Positions 33,891-42,595 of a stretch of 64,000 nt of DNA are shown here, in pieces (the stretch's first letter is position 1; each line of letters opens with the position of its first letter). Source of the DNA: Streptomyces longispororuber. GTDB lineage: Bacteria > Actinomycetota > Actinomycetes > Streptomycetales > Streptomycetaceae. The translations under genes were made by a program, and so were the position numbers. The stretch spans positions 17,585 through 81,584 of the forward strand of contig NZ_BNBT01000018.1 in assembly GCF_014656095.1 (NCBI RefSeq), read 5' to 3'. The notes below the pieces were generated by a model. The model ran no database searches, was not told the origin of the DNA, and saw only the letters and a program-made list of their open reading frames with translations.

Positions 33891-35564
33891 TTACTGCTTA
33901 CCGCACTGCGGGACCAGCTTCTGCTCTTCTTCGGAGAGGCTGGGGCCGGGTGTGGGAGTCGGTGCGGTGGTGGACTTGGACTTGTCGTCCTTGGCGTTCT
34001 TGTCGTCGCCAGGAGCGGTCGGAGTGCCGGTGGCGGTCGGCGCGCCGGTGGCGGTCGGAGCATCCGGGGCGCCGGGGGTACCGGTGGGCGCCGGCTTCAC
34101 GGTCAGGGTCTGGCTCGACAGGCCGCCCGCCTCGCCCTCGTCCTCGCCCGGCTTGGCGCTGGGCTTGGCGTCGCTCTCCGCGCGCTCCCTGTTCTCCCGG
34201 TTCTCCCGCTCGATCTTGCGCCGCTCGGCGTCCTTCTTGCACGCCGACGCCTGCAGACCCAGCTCCTCGATCTTGCTCTGGGCGTCGTCGAGGCTGTCCT
34301 CCTCGATCGTCGCCTCGACCTGCTTGCGCTGGTACGACGGCAGGTACTTGAGTTCGATCTCGGGGTGGTCCTTCTCGACCTTCGACAGGCTCACCCAGGC
34401 CAGGTCCTGGTCGATGCCGCGGTAGAGCGCCACGTGCTCGTCCTTGGCGCCCACGTAGTACTGGTTCTGCGTCCAGCGGTAGCCCCCGTAGAGGCCGCCG
34501 CCGACCACGGCGAGCGCGAGAGCCGTGTACAGCGATCTCTTGAGCCACTTGCGGCCGCCGCCGGGCTTCACGAAGTCCTCGTCGCCGTACGCCCCGAAGG
34601 AGCCCTCCGGGGCGTACTCCGGGCTGTCGCCGCTGCCGGGCGGGCCGAAGCCGCCGGAGGACGGCGGCGCCTGCCGGCCGAGGCCGGAGGCGCGGCCCGC
34701 CGGGGTCTGCATGGCCCCGCCGTCGTTCGTCTGGAGCTGGTTCTCGGCGACCGCGCCGACCACCACCGGGGTGTCGGAGAGCTGGCCCGCGAGGGTGTCG
34801 CCGGTGTCGATGTCCAGGACGTCGGCGACGATCACCGTGATGTTGTCCGGGCCGCCGCCGCGCAGCGCGAGCTGGATGAGCTCCTGCACGGTCTCCTGGG
34901 GGCCCTGGTAGCTGGCGAGCGTGTCCTCCATCGTCTGGTGCGACACGACGCCGGAGAGGCCGTCGGAGCAGATCAAGTACCGGTCGCCGGCGCGGACTTC
35001 ACGGATGGAGAGGTCGGGCTCCACGTGGTCGCCGCTGCCGAGGGCGCGCATCAGCAGCGAGCGCTGCGGATGCGTGGTCGCCTCCTCCTCGGTGATGCGG
35101 CCCTCGTCGACGAGCCGCTGCACCCAGGTGTGGTCCTGCGTGATCTGCGTGAGGACGCCGTCCCGCAGCAGGTACGCGCGCGAGTCGCCGACGTGGACGA
35201 GCCCGAGCCGCTGGCCGGTCCAGAGCAGGGCGGTGAGCGTCGTGCCCATGCCCTCGAGCTGCGGGTCCTCCTCGACCATGAGGCGTAGCTGGTCGTTGGC
35301 GCGCTGCACGGCGGAGCCGAGCGAGGTGAGGATGTCCGAGCCCGGGACGTCGTCGTCGAGGGTGACGAGCGTCGAGATCACCTCGGAGCTGGCGACCTCG
35401 CCCGCGGCCTGGCCGCCCATGCCGTCGGCGATGGCGAGGAGACGCGGACCGGCGTAACCGGAGTCCTCGTTCCCCTCCCGGATCATGCCTTTGTGCGATC
35501 CGGCGGCGAAACGCAGTGACAGACTCATGCGCACCTCGCCCGTCGGCTCCGGGTACATCCGCAC
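33891..35564 (-). CDS. PP2C-type Ser/Thr phosphatase (PstP-like)
   Basis: 557 residues from GTG 35564, which has GGAGG 9 nt upstream; ATG 35528 with GAGG is the main alternative (545 aa). The catalytic domain has NEDSGYAGPRLLAIADGMGGQAAGE, VHVGDSRAYLLRDG, ICSDGLSGVVS and PDNITVIVADV, the residues that bind two Mn/Mg ions. A linker leads to one membrane helix (SLYTALALAVVGGGLYGGYRW), then a Glu/Lys coiled region and a Thr/Ala/Pro tail ending at a Gln-Lys rich end with a single Cys. It reverses PknB-type phosphorylation of wall-synthesis proteins. It sits in the fhaA-fhaB-PP2C-rodA-pbpA operon. Confidence 0.93.
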   Translation of the reverse strand: MRMYPEPTGEVRMSLSLRFAAGSHKGMIREGNEDSGYAGPRLLAIADGMGGQAAGEVASSEVISTLVTLDDDVPGSDILTSLGSAVQRANDQLRLMVEEDPQLEGMGTTLTALLWTGQRLGLVHVGDSRAYLLRDGVLTQITQDHTWVQRLVDEGRITEEEATTHPQRSLLMRALGSGDHVEPDLSIREVRAGDRYLICSDGLSGVVSHQTMEDTLASYQGPQETVQELIQLALRGGGPDNITVIVADVLDIDTGDTLAGQLSDTPVVVGAVAENQLQTNDGGAMQTPAGRASGLGRQAPPSSGGFGPPGSGDSPEYAPEGSFGAYGDEDFVKPGGGRKWLKRSLYTALALAVVGGGLYGGYRWTQNQYYVGAKDEHVALYRGIDQDLAWVSLSKVEKDHPEIELKYLPSYQRKQVEATIEEDSLDDAQSKIEELGLQASACKKDAERRKIERENRENRERAESDAKPSAKPGEDEGEAGGLSSQTLTVKPAPTGTPGAPDAPTATGAPTATGTPTAPGDDKNAKDDKSKSTTAPTPTPGPSLSEEEQKLVPQCGKQ

Positions 35565-35648
35565 GGTGCCCACCCTCCGGTCGGGAGCGCGCTGGCGTCC
35601 TGTGTCTGGACCGCGTCGGCTCGCTCGCTCCGCTCGCTCATTGTCGTA

Positions 35649-36179
35649 CTACTTCCGCAGCTCGATGACGGTCTTGCCGATGCGGATCGGCGCGTTCAGC
35701 GGAACGGGCGTCGGGGTGGTCAGGCGGGTCCGGTCGAGATAGGTGCCGTTGGTGGACCCGAGGTCCTCGACGATCCACTGGCCGTCACGGTCCGGGTAGA
35801 TCCTGGCATGCCTGCTGGAGGCGTAGTCGTCGTCCAGCACGATGGTCGAGTCGTGCGCCCGGCCCAGGGTGATCGTCTGTCCCTGCAGCGCGACGGTCGT
35901 GCCGGTGAGCGTGCCCTCCGAGACGACCAGCTTCGTGGGGGCGCCCCGGCGCTGGCGGCCCCCGCCGGACTGGCGCCCACCGCCCTGCTGGCGCTGGTGC
36001 GGCGGCGCGGCGGCGACGGCCTGCCGGGCGGCCTGGCGGCCGCCCTCCCGGCGCGCGCCGCGCTGGGTGACGCGCGTACCGAACAGGTCGCTGCGGATGA
36101 CCTGGACGGCCACGATCACGAACAGCCACAGAACGGCCAGGAAACCCAGCCGCATGACCGTCAGGGTCAGCTCTGACAT
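35649..36179 (-). CDS. fhaB: FHA-domain membrane protein FhaB
   Basis: 176 residues. N-terminal membrane helix (TVMRLGFLAVLWLFVIVAVQVI), a Gln/Arg/Gly-rich linker, then a C-terminal FHA domain (KLVVSEGTLTGTTVALQGQTITLGRAHDSTIVLDDDYASSRHARI...VEDLGSTNGTYL). LGRAHDS, SSRHAR and STNGTY are phosphothreonine-binding residues. FhaB (FipA partner) recruits phosphorylated PknB and links it to division or elongation proteins. Start ATG 36179 lies 11 bp after the stop of fhaA. Confidence 0.95.
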   Translation of the reverse strand: MSELTLTVMRLGFLAVLWLFVIVAVQVIRSDLFGTRVTQRGARREGGRQAARQAVAAAPPHQRQQGGGRQSGGGRQRRGAPTKLVVSEGTLTGTTVALQGQTITLGRAHDSTIVLDDDYASSRHARIYPDRDGQWIVEDLGSTNGTYLDRTRLTTPTPVPLNAPIRIGKTVIELRK

Positions 36180-36189
36180 TGCCCCCGCT

Positions 36190-37041
36190 TCACCCTTCGG
36201 CTTGCCGGTAAATGATGGTGGTACTGCCCACGACGATCCGCGAGCCGTCGCGGAGCGTAGCGCGGGTGGTGTGCTGCCCGTCTACCACGATGCCGTTGGT
36301 AGACCCGAGATCCTGGATCGTCGAGGGCGTTCCGGTCCGGATCTCACAGTGCCGGCGCGAGACGCCGGGGTCGTCGATCCGCACATCGGCGTCGGTGCTG
36401 CGTCCCAGCACCAGCGTCGGGCGGGAGATCTGGTGGCGATTGCCGTTGATCTCAATCCAGCGCCGTACTTGTGTGCCCGGCAGGGCGCCGGGGCCCGGCC
36501 CCTGCGGGCGGCCCGCGGCCGCGCCGGGAGGCGGTGCGGCAGGCATGGGAGGAGCGCCCGAGGGGCCCTGCGGGAAGCCGGAGCCGCCGCGGCCCTGGCC
36601 CGCGCTCGTGGGTCCGCCGCCGGGGCCCGCGGGGCCGCCGGACGCGGGGTCGGGAGTCTGCGAGGTGCTGGACGCGAGCGTGCGGCTGCGCACCCGGTAC
36701 AGGCCGGTGTCGAGGTCCTCGGCCTTCTCCAGGTGGACCTTGATGGGGCCCATGAAGCTGTAGCGCTGCTGCTTCGCGTACTCGCGCACCATGCCGGACA
36801 GCTCGTCGCCGAGCTGCCCGGAGTAGGGGCTCAGGCGCTCGAAGTCGGGGGCGCTGAGCTCCACGATGAAGTCGTTCGGGACGACGGTCCGCTCGCGGTT
36901 CCAGATCGTCGCGTTGTTGTCGCACTCGCGCTGCAGGGCGCCGGCGATCTCGACGGGCTGGACCTCGGACTTGAACACCTTGGCGAAGGTGCCGTTGACC
37001 AGACCTTCGAGTCGCTGCTCGAACTTCTTCAGGACTCCCAT
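36190..37041 (-). CDS. fhaA: FHA/DUF3662 domain protein FhaA
   Basis: 283 residues. N-terminal DUF3662 domain (MGVLKKFEQRLEGLVNGTFAKVFKSEVQPVEIAGALQRECDNNA...GQLGDELSGMVREYAKQQRYSFMGPIKVHLEKAEDLDTGLYRVRS), a Gly/Pro-rich linker of about 70 residues, and a C-terminal FHA domain (LVLGRSTDADVRIDDPGVSRRHCEIRT...DLGSTNGIVVDG). It is cytosolic and binds phosphorylated partners such as MurJ in mycobacteria. It is the first gene of the operon; GGAGGAGG is 8 nt before ATG. TACGAT (complement of 37084-37089) is a plausible -10. Confidence 0.95.
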   Translation of the reverse strand: MGVLKKFEQRLEGLVNGTFAKVFKSEVQPVEIAGALQRECDNNATIWNRERTVVPNDFIVELSAPDFERLSPYSGQLGDELSGMVREYAKQQRYSFMGPIKVHLEKAEDLDTGLYRVRSRTLASSTSQTPDPASGGPAGPGGGPTSAGQGRGGSGFPQGPSGAPPMPAAPPPGAAAGRPQGPGPGALPGTQVRRWIEINGNRHQISRPTLVLGRSTDADVRIDDPGVSRRHCEIRTGTPSTIQDLGSTNGIVVDGQHTTRATLRDGSRIVVGSTTIIYRQAEG

Positions 37042-37367
37042 GGGGCACCTCCTCCGTCGTTGTCATCCTCGTACTGCTTACTGATCGTATCCACGCGTCG
37101 GGAAATCAGCTGGTTCCCCCTGTCTGCCCAGACCACGAGTGTCGCCTCTCACAAGGCATGCCCGCACCGCCCTTCCGGGATCCTCCGGGATCGTTCAGGG
37201 TTCCACCGGACGCGCACCAGGGTCCTGCCCGGCGTCTGCCCGGGTCTTCGCTGGTGATCCACGGTGCTCCTCCGTCGACCTTCAGGGATCTTTCAGGGGC
37301 TCTTTCGGGAACCGCCGCGGGGCGCTTCCCGACCAGGGCTCCGGCGTACCGGCGCCTGGCTTGTGGC

Positions 37368-37433
37368 GTACCGGCTCCGGGTGCCCGAAGTACCGGTTCT
37401 GGGTGTCCGGCGTACCGGCTCCGGGTGTCCGGG
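37368..37433. repeat. 22-bp tandem repeat, three copies
   Basis: Unit GTACCGGCTCCGGGTGTCCG plus 2 variable bases is repeated three times in tandem (37368-37389, 37390-37411, 37412-37433) with two to four differences per copy. The period is not a multiple of three, so it is not a coding repeat. Confidence 0.75.
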
Positions 37434-37514
37434 GTCGGATGTCCGGTCCGGGCGTGCTGACCTCGGTGTGCGCCTCGGCGTTCTGCCTTGGCGCCCGCCT
37501 TGGCCTCCGGGGCC

Positions 37515-37616
37515 GGGCGTCCTGGCTGTCGTCCGGTGGTCCTGACCCGGGCGTCCTGGCTGTCGTCCGGTGGTCCTGACCCGGGCGTCCTGGCTGTCGT
37601 CCGGTGGTCCTTACCC
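37515..37616. repeat. 34-bp tandem repeat, three copies plus partial fourth
   Basis: Copies at 37515-37548, 37549-37582 and 37583-37616 are identical except one base (GTCCTGACCC becomes GTCCTTACCC in the third). Each begins GGGCGTCCTGGCTGTCG. A fourth copy starts at 37617 and diverges after 8 bases. The 34-bp period shifts frame and has no spacer structure, so it is neither a coding repeat nor CRISPR. Confidence 0.85.
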
Positions 37617-38725
37617 GGGCGTCCGGCCCGTGCTTCCTGGTCGGCTTCCGGGTCCGGCGCGCCTGTCGGTGCGCCCTTGCCGTGTCCGTCCGGTTGCTTC
37701 TGGCCGGGGTTCCGGTTCGGGGCTCCTGCCCGGGGTTCCGGTTCGGGTGGCCTGTCGGCGGCCCGGTGGGTGCTCCCGGTGTGGTGCTCCCGGTCGGTAT
37801 CCCGGTTCGGTGCCTCCGGCCGGTGTCCCGGTCCGGCGTTCCCAGCTCGGCGGTCCCGGCCGGTGTCCCGGTATGGGGCCAGCACTCGGACTCCGCGGTT
37901 CCGGTGCTTCCGCGCTCGCTCGCTCTTGCCTCGCCTTCCGCTCTTCCTTCCGCCGTGGTCGCTTCCTGTCCCGGCCGCTGGCGCGGCGGGGCCCGAGCCT
38001 GCGCGGGCGGGCGCCCGGCCTGCTGGGCCCGCGCAGGCCCGGTCAGGCCTCGCTCGGCCTGCACCCAAACCTGCTCGGGTGGTGCTCGGGGTGCTGCTTG
38101 GGGTGGTGCTGGGGTCCTGCTCGGGCCTTGCTCGGATCCCGCCGGCCCGCCGGCCCGGTCCTGAACGCCGGGCACGGTGTTCCCGCAGGGTTCCCGTACA
38201 GGTACCCGCCCATGTCCTCGCCGGACATCTCGGGCCCGTGCGGGCCGGGTCGGATTCCTCTTTACCAGGGATCGTAGAGGGGCTCTGAAGACAGTGTCCC
38301 GCACGTGCCCGTGGACCTTGGAGGAGGACTTGACGGGTGGCTTGGTTGCGTCTGGCAGCAGGTTGCCGGTGGGGGTGACCGACGGGGCCCCGTGGCGTGT
38401 GGCGGTGCGGGGCCAGGGTGGGGGAAGTCACGGCGGGGCGTGAGGTGTGAGGTGTGTGCGGGGTGTGTGGGGGCGGGCGTGGCGGGTGCGCCGGATGGGG
38501 TTGTGGGTGGGGTTTGAGGGGTGGCTGTGGGTGGGGCTGGGGAGAGGGGGCGTAGGCCGGGTACGCGGCGGGGCGGGGGTGGGGGCCGGGACGTGGAGCG
38601 CCGGTGGCTGTGGTGACTGCGGAGGGCTCCGGGGGCGGCGGGGGTGGAGGCCGGGGCCGGGGTCGGTGCGGGTCCCCGCGCAGGTGCCCGCACATACGGA
38701 TGTGAATCCACCCTCCGCAGCGTGC

Positions 38726-38731
38726 TAATCT
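38726..38731 (+). promoter_or_regulatory. possible -10 of tRNA-Leu promoter
   Basis: TAATCT lies 57 nt before the mature tRNA 5' end, inside the only AT-rich stretch of this area (GCTAATCTTC). No clear -35 TTGACA was seen at 16-18 nt upstream. Confidence 0.3.
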
Positions 38732-38788
38732 TCTGGATGTCGGCAGGCGCTCGCACCACACAGTGAGAGACCCAAAGACAACACCCAT

Positions 38789-38875
38789 GCGCGGGTGGCG
38801 GAATAGGCAGACGCGCTGGATTCAGGTTCCAGTGCCCGAAAGGGCGTGGGGGTTCAACTCCCCCCTCGCGCACCA
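38789..38875 (+). tRNA. tRNA-Leu (anticodon CAG)
   Basis: 87 nt including an encoded CCA (38873-38875). The acceptor stem GCGCGGG (38789-38795) pairs with CTCGCGC (38865-38871; one G-U), the discriminator base is A. The anticodon stem CTGGA (38816-38820)/TCCAG encloses TTCAGGT with anticodon CAG at 38823-38825. A variable arm (GTGCCCGAAAGGGC) gives the class II shape typical of Leu, followed by a T arm containing GGTTCAACTCC. It reads CUG, a heavily used Leu codon in this GC-rich DNA. Confidence 0.97.
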
Positions 38876-38879
38876 AGTG

Positions 38880-38912
38880 AGACCCCAGTTCATCTGGGGT
38901 CTTTCTTTTTTC
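38880..38912 (+). terminator. intrinsic terminator of tRNA-Leu
   Basis: AGACCCCAG (38880-38888) and CTGGGGTCT (38894-38902) form a perfect 9-bp stem with a TTCAT loop, followed by a T-rich tract (TTCTTTTTT), a rare full U-tail terminator in this window. Confidence 0.95.
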
Positions 38913-39119
38913 TCCAGCTCTTTCGCGGCTGGTCGCCGGGGTAGTGCGGTCGGCTGCGATGGCGCCCATGCCCACGCCCATGCCCATGCCCGGTCGGTGT
39001 CCGTGGGCACGCTTCCGGTCGCATCTGTGTCCGGATGTCGACTGCTGCCGACTCTCGCGGGGCGTGCGGGAGTCGTGATGTATGTCACCCGTCAGGCCCG
39101 TGATGGTGGTCGGGCGGAG

Positions 39120-39128
39120 TTATCCACA
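39120..39128 (+). other. solitary DnaA box
   Basis: TTATCCACA matches the DnaA 9-mer consensus exactly. It lies in the 353-bp gap between the tRNA terminator and the DUF2252 gene. The same gap holds a (GCCCAT)-type hexanucleotide repeat at 38964-38993 and nothing else I recognise. Confidence 0.5.
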
Positions 39129-39265
39129 GGCTCTGACGAGGATTCGTTCGCGGCGGTACGGTCGATGGCAGTTGATGTTCGCGACGCCGCTCGCCGACGC
39201 GGGGTGGATGTGCCTCGACCGGGGTGTGTCGGCAGGGGCTGCGCGGACACCGGAACCGGGGGGCG

Positions 39266-40840
39266 ATGGCCGTGACTGAGACAACTGACACATCAGGTAC
39301 GGGCGGACGGGCCGCAGCGGAGGGTGTCGCTGAGGGCGCGGGCGCCGCCGCGGCCGGTGCCGTCGGCGGACGGACCTCCGGTGCGGCGCTGCCGGGGCCG
39401 CGTGAGGCGCGTGGCGCCTGGCGGCTGCCTCACGTGGAGGGCTTCGCTCGCCACCCCGCGCTCGGCGGTACGGAGCAGGCGAGGCCCAAGCAGGAGGGCA
39501 AGGCCCTGCGCGCAGGCGTCCCGCGCTCCGCGCACGCGCGGTTCGTGCCGGACGACCGCCGCCCCGACCCGCTCTCCGTCCTGGCGGAGACCAACAGGGG
39601 CCGGCTCCCGGAGCTCGCCCCGATCCGTACGGGCCGGATGGCCGCGACGCCGTTCGCCTTCCTGCGCGGATCGGCCGGGCTCATGGCCCACGACCTCGCG
39701 CGCACCCCCGCCACCGGCATCGGCGCACAGATCTGCGGCGACGCCCACGCGGCCAACTTCGGCCTGTACGGGGACGCGCGCGGCGGCCTCATCATCGATC
39801 TGAACGACTTCGACGAAACCGCCCACGGCCCCTGGGAGTGGGACGTCAAACGGCTGGCCGCCTCCCTCGTCCTCGCCGGCCGCGAGGCGGGCGCCACCGA
39901 GGACGCCTGCAAGGAAGCCGCCTACGACGCCGTCGGCGCGTACCGCCGCACGATGCGCCTGCTCGCGAAGCTCCCGGTCCTCGACGCCTGGAACGCGATC
40001 GCCGACGAGGAGCTGGTCTCCCACACCGACGCGCGCGACCTGCTCGGCACCCTCGACCGGGTCTCGCAGAAGGCCCGGCAGAACACGAGCGCGCGCTTCG
40101 CGGCCAAGTCGACCGAGCCGGTCGAGGGCGCGGGGGACGGCCACGACGGCGTTACGGCCCGGCGCTTCGTCGACGCCCCGCCGGTCCTGCGGCGCATACC
40201 GGACGCCGAGGCGGCGGCGGTCGCCCTCGCCCTGGGCGAATACCGGAACACGCTGTCCGAGGACCGCCTCCCCCTGCTCGCGCGGTACGCGATCCAGGAC
40301 GTGGCGTTCCGTGTCGTCGGCACCGGAAGCGTCGGCCTGCGGTCGTACGTGGTGCTGCTCCTGGACCACCGGGGCGAGCCGCTGGTGCTCCAGGTCAAGG
40401 AGGCGTGCCCCTCGGCGTTGCTGCCCCACCTGCCCGCGGCCGGCTTCAAGGCACAGGACGTCGTTCACGAGGGCCGGAGGGTGGTGCTCGGCCAGAAGCG
40501 GATGCAGGTGGTCAGCGACTTCCTGCTCGGCTGGACCACGATCGCCGGGCGCCCCTTCCAGGTGCGGCAGTTCCGCAACCGCAAGGGCAGCGTCGACCCG
40601 GCCGCCCTCGCCCCCGATCAACTGGATGACTACGGCCGTATGACCGGTGCCCTCCTGGCCCGCGCGCACGCCCACAGCGCCGATCCGCGCCTCATAGCCG
40701 GGTACTGCGGCAAGAACGACGAACTGGACGAGGCCGTGGCCGACTTCGCGGTGACCTACGCCGACCGTACGGAGGCGGACCACGCACTGCTGGTCACCGC
40801 CGTACGGGAGGGGCGCATCGCGGCTGAGACGGGGGTGTGA
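39266..40840 (+). CDS. DUF2252 family protein (kinase-like fold)
   Basis: 524 residues, soluble. The first 70 are Ala/Gly-rich and probably disordered. The DUF2252 body has RMAATPFAFLRGSAGLMAHDLA, ICGDAHAANFGLYGDARGGLIIDLNDFDETAHGPWEWDVKRLAASL (the GDxHxxNFG and D-FDE pattern recalls the catalytic and metal residues of aminoglycoside-phosphotransferase-like folds) and a later QVVSDFLLGWTTIAGRPFQVRQFRNRKGS. It may phosphorylate an unknown substrate; that is inference from fold resemblance. ATG 39266 has GGGG 3-7 nt upstream. Confidence 0.85.
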   Translation: MAVTETTDTSGTGGRAAAEGVAEGAGAAAAGAVGGRTSGAALPGPREARGAWRLPHVEGFARHPALGGTEQARPKQEGKALRAGVPRSAHARFVPDDRRPDPLSVLAETNRGRLPELAPIRTGRMAATPFAFLRGSAGLMAHDLARTPATGIGAQICGDAHAANFGLYGDARGGLIIDLNDFDETAHGPWEWDVKRLAASLVLAGREAGATEDACKEAAYDAVGAYRRTMRLLAKLPVLDAWNAIADEELVSHTDARDLLGTLDRVSQKARQNTSARFAAKSTEPVEGAGDGHDGVTARRFVDAPPVLRRIPDAEAAAVALALGEYRNTLSEDRLPLLARYAIQDVAFRVVGTGSVGLRSYVVLLLDHRGEPLVLQVKEACPSALLPHLPAAGFKAQDVVHEGRRVVLGQKRMQVVSDFLLGWTTIAGRPFQVRQFRNRKGSVDPAALAPDQLDDYGRMTGALLARAHAHSADPRLIAGYCGKNDELDEAVADFAVTYADRTEADHALLVTAVREGRIAAETGV

Positions 40841-40907
40841 GGGAGCCTGAGAGGCGCGAGGCCGCCGACGTCCCGGTTCTGGGCACGGTGGCGCGCGGCC
40901 CGTGTCC

Positions 40908-40919
40908 TACGCTGGGCAG
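40908..40919 (+). promoter_or_regulatory. possible leaderless promoter of J-domain gene
   Basis: TACGCT (40908-40913) ends 6 nt before GTG 40920, the spacing expected if transcription starts at the G of the start codon; there is no Shine-Dalgarno. No clear -35 hexamer is seen. Confidence 0.35.
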
Positions 40920-41768
40920 GTGACGACCCCGGAAGCCGAGCAAGCACAGGACGAGACGCCCGAGCAAGCGCCGCAGGACGGTGGCGCCCGGCCCGAGGAG
41001 CGGCTCGAGAAGGCTGTGCGGGCGGCCGAGCAGGCGTTGATCGAGTACGAGATCGCGGTGGAGACGTTCCGGGTCGAAGTGGAGAACTTCTCCCGGCTGC
41101 ACCACCAGAAGCTCGGCCCCATGTACGCCCGCCTCGACGAGCTGGACGCACTGATCGCCGAGGCCGTCGCGGCACGGTCCGGCGATCCGGAGGACCGACG
41201 CAAGGCGGCGGAGGCCAGGGCGCGGGTCCTGCCGATGCCGGGCGTGGACGAGCTGTTCCACGGCTGGATGGACGGCGACGGGCTGCTCCCCGAGGCCGCC
41301 GCGATGCTGACCGATCAGTCGGTGCGGCCGCCGCAACGGGTGCGGCCCAGTGACGAGGCGCGCAAGCTCTACCGCGAGCTGGTCCGCAAGGCCCACCCCG
41401 ACCTCGCGCAGGACGAGCAGGAGCGGGAGCGGCGGGACGCGTTCATCGCGCGGGTGAACGCCGCGTACGGCCGTGGTGACGAGGCGCTGCTGCGCGAGCT
41501 GCACGAGGAGTGGGACGCGGGGCCGGTGCCGGACGAGCGGCGGCCCACCCCGAGCGAGGAGCTGTACGCGCGGCTCGAGTGGCTCGCACAGCGCAAGGAG
41601 CTTCTGTCGGTGGTCGCGCGTGAGCTGGAGGAGAGCGCGATCGGCGCGATGCTGAAGCTGGCGCCGGACGACCCGGACCGGCTCCTCGACGAGATCGCCG
41701 AGCAACTGCTGGCCCAGGTGGCGGAGCGCGAGGCGGAGCTGGAGCAGTTGCGCGGCCGCGTGACGTGA
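40920..41768 (+). CDS. J-domain-like coiled-coil protein
   Basis: 282 residues. An acidic N-terminus leads to a long helix (EERLEKAVRAAEQALIEYEIAVETFRVEVENFSRLHHQKLGPMYARLDELDALIAEAV). A short J-like domain follows (DEARKLYRELVRKAHPDLAQDEQERERRDAFIARVNAAYGRGDEALLRELHEEW), with the HPD tripeptide and the helix III pattern of DnaJ. The C-terminus is another coiled coil (ELLARV-like, ending EREAELEQLRGRV). A co-chaperone for a DnaK-type protein is possible, but there is no Gly/Phe or zinc region. Start chosen at GTG 40920; GTG 40902 is the alternative. Confidence 0.7.
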   Translation: MTTPEAEQAQDETPEQAPQDGGARPEERLEKAVRAAEQALIEYEIAVETFRVEVENFSRLHHQKLGPMYARLDELDALIAEAVAARSGDPEDRRKAAEARARVLPMPGVDELFHGWMDGDGLLPEAAAMLTDQSVRPPQRVRPSDEARKLYRELVRKAHPDLAQDEQERERRDAFIARVNAAYGRGDEALLRELHEEWDAGPVPDERRPTPSEELYARLEWLAQRKELLSVVARELEESAIGAMLKLAPDDPDRLLDEIAEQLLAQVAEREAELEQLRGRVT

Positions 41769-42021
41769 CGGGCGTGCGCCGGGCCGCGGTGTGTGGCTCC
41801 GGCGCGTGCCCGGTGTCGGGCCGTGGGACCTTGTGCCGGGCTCTATGGGGGCATGCAGGGCGGTATGGGGGCGTGCGGGGCTGCGTGGTGGGGTGACCGG
41901 ACTGGCCGGGCCGGATGGTGGGTGGTGTGGGGGCCTGCCGGGGGTGGGGGCTGTACCGGGTTCGAGGGGGTGGCTCGGCTGGTTCCGGGTGGTCGGGCCG
42001 GGGGGTCGTGGTGGGGTCGGG

Positions 42022-42034
42022 TAGCGTCGGTGGC
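42022..42034 (+). promoter_or_regulatory. possible leaderless promoter of rhodanese gene
   Basis: TAGCGT (42022-42027) is 7 nt before ATG 42035. No ribosome-binding site is present (CGGTGGC only), so a leaderless mRNA is likely. The upstream 250 bp are G/T-rich. Confidence 0.35.
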
Positions 42035-42382
42035 ATGCAATTCGGTTCTGGTGTGCCCACGGTCACGGTCGCTGATCTCTCGGACGGAGACTTCCTGCTC
42101 GACGTCCGCGAGGACGATGAGTGGCAGGCCGGTCACGCGGCGAACGCGCTGCACATTCCGATGAGTGAGTTCACGGCCCGTTTCGGTGAGTTGACGGAGG
42201 CGGCGCCGCAGGACGGCAAGGTGCACGTGATCTGCCGGTCCGGGGGACGCTCGGCGCAGGTGACGATGTACCTCGCCCAGCAGGGCTTCGACGCGGTGAA
42301 CGTGGACGGCGGCATGCAGGTCTGGGAGGCCTCCGGCAAGCCGGTCGTCGACGACAAGGGCCAGCCGGGCACCGTCATCTAG
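42035..42382 (+). CDS. single-domain rhodanese-like protein
   Basis: 115 residues, one rhodanese domain: VTVADLSDGDFLLDVREDDEWQAGHAANALHIPMSEF, then the active-site loop CRSGGRS (Cys67) and AVNVDGGMQVWEASGKPV. The Cys carries persulfide and the CRxGxRS loop favours thiosulfate or polysulfide sulfur transfer. It is cytosolic, with no neighbour that names its acceptor. The gene stands alone and converges with the acyl-CoA dehydrogenase across 213 bp, where the only structure noted is a 6-bp hairpin (42492-42508). Confidence 0.92.
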   Translation: MQFGSGVPTVTVADLSDGDFLLDVREDDEWQAGHAANALHIPMSEFTARFGELTEAAPQDGKVHVICRSGGRSAQVTMYLAQQGFDAVNVDGGMQVWEASGKPVVDDKGQPGTVI

Positions 42383-42595
42383 ATCTAGGGCGTCGGCATG
42401 TCCGCCTACCCCGCCCTGGTCCGCCAAGGGCGGTGCCCGCGTGCGGCGGGAGTGGGCGTGCTCCTACGGGCTCGGCCAGCCCTTCCTGTGCGTGCGGCGC
42501 TTCCGCACGGGTCCGCCTACGGAGTGGTGCCCCTGGGCGCTGAAGGCTCATGGCGTGCCCAGGTTGCCTGGCGGGGCCCGCGAAGCTCCGCTCCG

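Larger units (their letters stand above)
37042..38788. other. 1.75-kb gene-free region with tandem repeats
   Basis: No frame here has normal Streptomyces codon use; several long open frames are low-complexity Arg/Gly/Pro/Thr strings caused by GC content. It contains a 22-bp and a 34-bp tandem array (listed separately), many diverged copies of CCGGTnnCGG-like words, and a G/T-rich + strand from about 38400 to 38690. It separates the leftward fhaA operon from the rightward tRNA-Leu. It may include the promoter of the fhaA operon at its left end and that of the tRNA at its right end. Confidence 0.6.

Noticed and set aside
37515..37616. CRISPR-like direct repeats
   Set aside because: The 34-bp units are head-to-tail with no spacers and no cas genes nearby.
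37106..38788. 560-codon leftward frame in the gene desert
   Set aside because: Arg/Pro/Thr/Gly repeats arise from non-triplet tandem arrays read in shifting frames; there is no ribosome-binding site or normal codon bias.
42383..42595. Possible small gene between rhodanese and acyl-CoA dehydrogenase
   Set aside because: Frames there show no bias or start with a ribosome-binding site; the gap between convergent genes is better read as a terminator zone.
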